From: Henricia sp. BOLD:AAB3569
Lineage: Eukaryota; Echinodermata; Asteroidea; Spinulosida; Echinasteridae
Direction of reading: 5' to 3'
Assembly: GCA_037783545.1 (NCBI GenBank)
Contig: JBBELK010000461.1
Span: 372,001-436,000, forward strand
Length of the DNA: 64,000 bases
Both the position numbers and the translations under genes were made by a program. Below the pieces are notes generated by a model. That model saw only the letters and a program-made list of their open reading frames with translations. It did no database searches and was not told the DNA's origin. Positions 59,060 to 64,000 of this stretch are shown one piece after another. Each line of letters starts with the position of its first letter. Position 1 is the stretch's first letter.

Positions 59060-59326
59060 TACTATTTACCGGAAAACACCGGAAAACATACTAAACACAG
59101 GAAAACATACTAAATACCGGAAAACATACTAAATACCGGAAAACACTGGAAAACAGTATTTTTATTGTGTTTTCTGTATGTTGTGGGGGTGGTGTTTTTT
59201 GTGCTTTCGGGTGTTTTCCGGTATTTAGTGTGTTTTCCGGTGTTTTCCGGTATTTAGTGTGTTTTCCGGTATTTAGTATGTTTTCCGGTGTTTTCCGGTA
59301 TTTAGTATGTTTTCCGGTATATAGTA
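59060..59326. repeat. Foldback element with arms made of 19-bp tandem repeats
   Basis: The left arm (59060 to about 59156) is an array of GGAAAACATACTAAATACC units and shorter variants; the right arm (about 59209-59326) is the same array inverted (GGTATTTAGTATGTTTTCC). The tips are TACTATTTACCGG and CCGGTATATAGTA. A 50-bp T/G-rich spacer separates them. No coding capacity. Confidence 0.9.
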
Positions 59327-59735
59327 TCACCCTTCTCAACTTGTGACGGCAAAACAAAGACATGGGGTGGACAGTGATGAACACCACTCCACTGCCAATT
59401 TTCTTTTTCTTTTTTTAAGTTAAGAAAAATATATATTATACACCAAGCCGAGGACTCCTTATCTTTATATCCGCAATACATGTAGCTGAGGGGCTTCCAC
59501 TGAATGAACTGTATGGTTTTTGTTGCTGTCGCTGAAGTTGCATTTGTTTACTTTGAACAAGTTGCACATAAATATGTAGCACATAAAGCTGCAAGTTCTT
59601 AGGAATGTGTGCATTAAAGAGAAATACAGATTAATAGTCACAGAAGATGACAATAATAGTTCAGACATTTCAGTTTAGACTCCTATGTCACAATGACTGC
59701 TTGGGCAGACTCTTGCTTCGACTAGCCAAATCCAC

Positions 59736-59877
59736 TATAGACCTTATTGAAAAGCTGTCATCTTGTGGGTCAATTTTTCAAATGGTCGACAATGTATGAC
59801 AAAATGTGCAATCATGCCCAGTCCTCAAGGAACAAAGCAACTGGTCTACAAGATGGCAGCTACGTGACATAGTCTGC
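59736..59877. repeat. Imperfect palindromic element resembling MITE family H
   Basis: TATAGACCTTATTGAAAAGC then TGTCATCTTGT is mirrored by CTACAAGATGGCAGCTACGT then GACATAGTC. The TATAGACC tip is as in 36758-36907, but the rest is too diverged for a firm assignment. Confidence 0.5.
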
Positions 59878-60435
59878 AAGCTAAAGAGTTTTATAAAGAC
59901 ACAAAATTGCACTTCTTTCCAGTATTTCAAATTTAATTAAGAACCCGGACATTGATTGGTCACAAAGTCTCCAGAATTGGGACAAGATCAGTCATGTGTT
60001 CCGCATCAATCGTGCTCCCCCTCACCCCCTCCCAATCAGTAGTGGCGCCAATTCTAATTAACTTCTGGGCACAACAAATAAACATTACTGCAATTTAATT
60101 ATCCGACATCATTAAAATTAATCATTTTTCAAATTCTAATTTTCCTCATGTGGTCAACCAATTAGCCACTGCATATTACAAACACAGATCGGTGCAATGC
60201 ATGTTTTTTGGGGGTGAACTTAAGTCTGTAGCTTATAATACCATTAACAGTGCTGTGGTTCCAAAATTCAATGGGCCTAACTACACAACTACAAATAGAC
60301 TTCCAGACATTATTATCAAACTTTTAATAGAGTTAAACATTATAGCTACAGGGTCTTTCTATAAATTAGGGGTCCAATGTTGGTGTCCCCCGTTACATTT
60401 TACATCTTGTTTTTGTAAATTCAGGACACATTCTT
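59878..60435. other. No gene seen
   Basis: AT-rich, nothing recognised. Confidence 0.5.
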
Positions 60436-60840
60436 GCAAGGTAGCAAGGTAGCAAGGTAGCAAGGTAGCAAGGTAGCAAGGTAGCAAGGTAGCAAGGTAG
60501 CAAGGTAGCAAGGTAGCAAGGTAGCAAGGTAGCAAGGTAGCAAGGTAGCAAGGTAGCAAGGTAGCAAGGTAGCAAGGTAGCAAGGTAGCAAGGTAGCAAG
60601 GTAGCAAGGTAGCAAGGTAGCAAGGTAGCAAGGTAGCAAGGTAGCAAGGTAGCAAGGTAGCAAGGTAGCAAGGTAGCAAGGTAGCAAGGTAGCAAGGTAG
60701 CAAGGTAGCAAGGTAGCAAGGTAGCAAGGTAGCAAGGTAGCAAGGTAGCAAGGTAGCAAGGTAGCAAAAGCCAATCTGTATGAACAATTTTCTTCGGCCT
60801 GTTAAATGTTTTGCTTTAGTGCATGTGTACATGTATGTCA
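60436..60840 (-). mobile_element. Retroposon-like 3' end with ~41-copy octamer array, copy 2
   Basis: About 332 bp (60436-60767) of essentially perfect GCAAGGTA octamers are followed by AAAGCCAATCTGTATG and TCTTCGGCCTGTTAAATGTT then TTGC, the flank also found at 32427-32530. On the minus strand the octamer is the tail of the element. All three minus frames are open because 8-bp units cycle through the frames without stops; the repeated LLPCYLAT peptides are artefacts. Confidence 0.85.
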
Positions 60841-61354
60841 TAATACCTCATCGAGTGTTTGTTGCAAGATTTAAGTTTTTCACCGCAAAGCCATCTGTAA
60901 TATGTTCTCTACCCTTACCTTAGCCAACATTTGAGATTGAAATTCCATTTCGACACGTATTCGGAAATATCCGCTACCATTAGAGACAGCCAGTCAAACA
61001 CTACACATGTAACAAACCGTACTGCAATCAATCAATTGTTTAATCATGTCTCGGGCTTGTTCTACCTGTACTTGTGCACTTTTGCGTCCTGATTTCAAGC
61101 AACGTAATACCATACTCTACCTGATGAGGACTGTGTTTATTAATTGTCACTCAACTCCAGATGCCTCTTTTTAAGTAATTTGTAGCAGTCATCACCAGGG
61201 TTTAATTGGCAAAATGCACTGCTAATGACTCCAGCCAATTTCAGGAAGGAAATTGGGTACGCCTGTACTTTTTCCAGTGACATTTGACTATACAAGTTCC
61301 AAATGAGATAAAGTATGGTGCAGGTTTCAGTCCATGTAGTCCCACCCCCACCCG

Positions 61355-61386
<32 letters not shown>

Positions 61387-62214
61387 ACCCCCCCAGGGTG
61401 TTTGAGATAATTCGTTCCCAAAGCTCTCCCACCCTGGTATTGGTTAATTTCCATATACAGAGATCTTGAATATTATAATTAGGTGCATTGCATTGTGGGA
61501 GCCGTGACGCATTTAGTTTGGCTCAACGGTATCAGGGGCTTTGTACCATAGTGTCTCAGATACAACGCCACCAATAGTAAGTTTTTTTAGATTTGAAACA
61601 GTAAATATAAGTGTGGCTTTTTCACTTTAGTGTCTTACCATATAATGCCTTTCTTGATGAGTTTGAAATCCAGAAGAAGTACTCATATTACTTTGTGGTT
61701 GATTTCTTTTCCTACAGTTACCACAATCATCTGCATCCGTGCACACTGCCCGAAATGACTTTTCAGCTTGTTTTCTGTTATTTATCCCAACTGGTATTTG
61801 AATATTCATAATTTGTTTAGCTTTGAAGCTTTCTTGAGACAAACATAATTAACTTTTGTCTGTTTGTGCTCCGCCTTTGTTTCCTGTCTGTGTTTTCAAA
61901 TTTCCCTATCTGCTTTTTGTTTTCTTTGATCTTTGTTTTTATTTGTTTTCTGATCTTCTCCAGTCTTATTTCCATCTTCATCTGTTTTTGTTTTATTGTC
62001 ATCCGTTTCCTCAATAATTCTGTATTTTTCTGTGCTCATTGTGTCTGTCTGTCGGTCTATTTTCTTTACATTTACATGTATATGAGATTTCCCTATTTGT
62101 TTACATTCATCAGCTAGAACCTAATGCTATTTTGAGCTAAGTCGGGTTATTTTCTTCCCAATGGCATCACCAAGGGGGACTGGGGGCATTCCATCCCATT
62201 TCGCCCCAAGCACG
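60841..62214. other. No gene seen; contains a poly-C tract
   Basis: A poly-C run lies at 61341-61395. A T-rich patch at 61.85-62.02 kb gives a Lys-rich minus-strand frame by composition alone. Confidence 0.5.
61341..61395 (+). repeat. Poly-C tract
   Basis: Over 30 uninterrupted C residues with flanking C-rich sequence. Confidence 0.9.
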
Positions 62215-62262
62215 ACCCCCCCCCCCCCCTCCCCTCCCCCCCACCCCCCCCCCCCCCCCCCC
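62215..62262 (+). repeat. Poly-C tract
   Basis: C runs with a few T and A interruptions, preceded by a short G-rich/C-rich segment. Confidence 0.9.
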
Positions 62263-63399
62263 TCAATTGAGACTTGAAGTTTGAAAAACTGCATGTGTAA
62301 GCTGCTTTGGGTGAATTAGTGTGTCTCTCTTTTTGTAATAGAAATCTGAAGACCAAAATAAAGTCAGTGCATAGCCGAATTATGAGAAACTGCTGTTATA
62401 ATAATCCAAACCAAATTAATTTGTGCATTTATTGATCACGACTTATATTTTGCACAATGGTCTATAAAATACTCCTCCATAATTTATTTTTCTTGGTTAA
62501 TCCCAGCGATATTTGGGGAACTGTTAGGGGAAACGCCACAATTTAAGTGCTGATAGGGTAGCCACCTAGCTAGTTGAAGCGAAATGGTTCTAGCAATTTC
62601 CTGATGGCAGCGGTAATAATGGCAAGAGCACCTGCAGGGCAGACATGTGCGCTATATAAGTATCCACCATATACCATTATTTTATTATTGTCAATGATTG
62701 GACCATCTTCTAGTGCCCACCTCCGCCCCCCCTCCCACCCCTTTCTAATATCATCAATCCCCCTCCCTCCCACAATTGGATTTCACCTTTACTCAGCAAA
62801 GTGCATTTCCAGGTTACATACACATACTGTACCCTGTGCAATTCAAACTGAACTAGAAATGTGGTGTTTGTTAGAAACAAACACGCTGTTTCGGACATTT
62901 TTAATTATCTGGTTTTCAGCTTTAAAAAAACCCAATGAACTAGAGGTATGTCTGTTGATAACAGAGCATATGGCTTTCCGCTTTTCTTTTTTTGTATGTT
63001 TGTATGCATGGAAAACTGCATGCTGTATAATACTACATGTACACTTTGTACAATGTAAATGCATACCGTACATGTACGTACATGCACAGTGACAAGATTA
63101 AAAAATTCATAATAAATCAACAAAATATGCATGTCATACTAATGTAACTTGGTATGTTACATGTTAATGTCCAGGTCTACGTACCTGCTAGGTTTCAAGG
63201 TCATACGACCAATACAGGAAGTGAACGACCTTGGCTAATTTATGCTGCACAAACGCGCTTATTTGTGGACGTCATCGTGACGTCACAAGAATTTGCTGAA
63301 AATATGCATTCGAACAAGTCACAACAAGCCTAAAACACAAAATTTGACCTCTATCGGCCTTTTCGTTCTCTAGATATAACCGTTAGAAGAACGCATGTT
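62263..63399. other. No gene seen
   Basis: A 172-residue open frame at 62574-63092 (+) shows no recognisable domain or exon context and is not called. Confidence 0.5.
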
Positions 63400-64000
63400 C
63401 AACTGAGTGTAATTTGACACCTGGTGACGTCATCAAACTTTTGAAGGTATGGGCATGTTCACTGACCCTGAGTGACCATATGCACCAATTTTAGGCCAAT
63501 TAGCAAAAACTTCGCCGCAAATATCTCTTCAAAATAAGTTTTGGCCATTTTTCAACTCGCCGCTAGAGGGCGCTCTTTCATGTGACGACTTAATTTTTGG
63601 TATTTTTGTAATGCCCAAGGGGTCCCAAGACTAACAACGTTGACCCAATCTCGGTATCTGCTACCAGTTTTAAATGACAACGCAGCCTTGTTTTCGACCA
63701 ATAAGAAGCAAGATTCAAGGTCATTGTCTCTGCATGAAAATTAGACATTGGATAGTCATGACCATTGCCGAAACAAAAATGTTTGTATCTCAAACGGTTG
63801 AATTTTTACAGATTTTTGAATTTTTAAGGCATTACATTTCAGACACATGTAATCTGACCCCTGGTGACGTCATCAAGATGTAACCTCTTTGGTATAGTAC
63901 TTTACTATGGGTTCCTTATTGTGACCAAGTTTGATAATGATCCAAGCTTTGCAAGCGACCCTTCTAGCAGCGAGATAGACTATGTGCTTTGTCTATGGGA
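63400..64000 (+). repeat. Region with a recurring TGACNCCTGGTGACGTCATC phrase
   Basis: TTTGACACCTGGTGACGTCA then TCAAAC (about 63413) and TCTGACCCCTGGTGACGTCA then TCAAG (about 63853) are preceded in each case by a run about an upstream CTCAAACGGTT or CTAGATATAACCGTT. This suggests two diverged copies of about 440-bp units. The second is cut by the window edge. Confidence 0.45.

Noticed and set aside
60359-60841. Long minus-strand frames (up to 160 aa) of repeated CYLATLLP peptide
   Set aside because: They come only from the octamer array, are open in all three frames, and have no independent coding signal.
60902-60985. Minus-strand exon reading RVEMEFQSQMLAK before a GTAAGG donor-like site
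   Set aside because: No convincing acceptor or companion exon, and the sequence does not fit CFAP58; a chance donor is more likely.
61817-62014. Lys-rich coiled-coil-like minus-strand frame
   Set aside because: Explained by a TTTGT/TTTTC-rich stretch; no match to missing CFAP58 exons.

Overview
The window looks like ordinary nuclear DNA from a marine invertebrate animal. It is AT-rich, has large spliced introns, is gene-poor, and is packed with short palindromic DNA-transposon relatives, tRNA-derived SINE-like repeats and minisatellites. The two recognisable genes (an orphan class A GPCR and CFAP58) fit a bilaterian with motile cilia. The repeat style suggests an invertebrate deuterostome such as an echinoderm or hemichordate, but that placement is inference and the species cannot be fixed from this sequence.

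Layout. From 0 to 14.8 kb there is no gene I can support, only dispersed repeats and foldback elements. An intact single-exon rhodopsin-like GPCR lies on the minus strand at 14866-16008. From 16 to 42 kb the DNA is again mostly repeats. It includes a 533-bp inverted-repeat element (17502-18033), a 5'-truncated LINE tail with a likely target-site duplication (18079-19044), tRNA-like tandem arrays (20.9-21.25 kb), several MITE families and one strong CTCF-like motif (37.85 kb).

From 42185 to 57381 the minus strand carries the last five coding exons of CFAP58, a coiled-coil protein of cilia and sperm flagella. All splice sites are GT-AG, the phases are consistent, and the exons encode the C-terminal 273 residues. 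Its introns hold a 1.76-kb array of an 81-bp minisatellite with higher-order structure, a large inverted-arm element, several MITEs, a SINE, and a displaced, permuted piece of a CFAP58 exon next to a C/G-rich tract that abuts a splice donor. From 57.4 kb to the end I see no further CFAP58 exon; the upstream exons must lie beyond the window. That stretch has a foldback element made of 19-bp subrepeats (59.06-59.33 kb) and a near-perfect octamer array of about 41 copies (60.44-60.77 kb) attached to a repeat end also found at 32.4 kb.

No prokaryotic operon, CRISPR array, rRNA or convincing functional tRNA gene is visible. The two genes have no evident functional link. The most notable content is the variety of palindromic non-autonomous elements, many present as two or more copies within this one window, which allows their ends to be defined by comparison.
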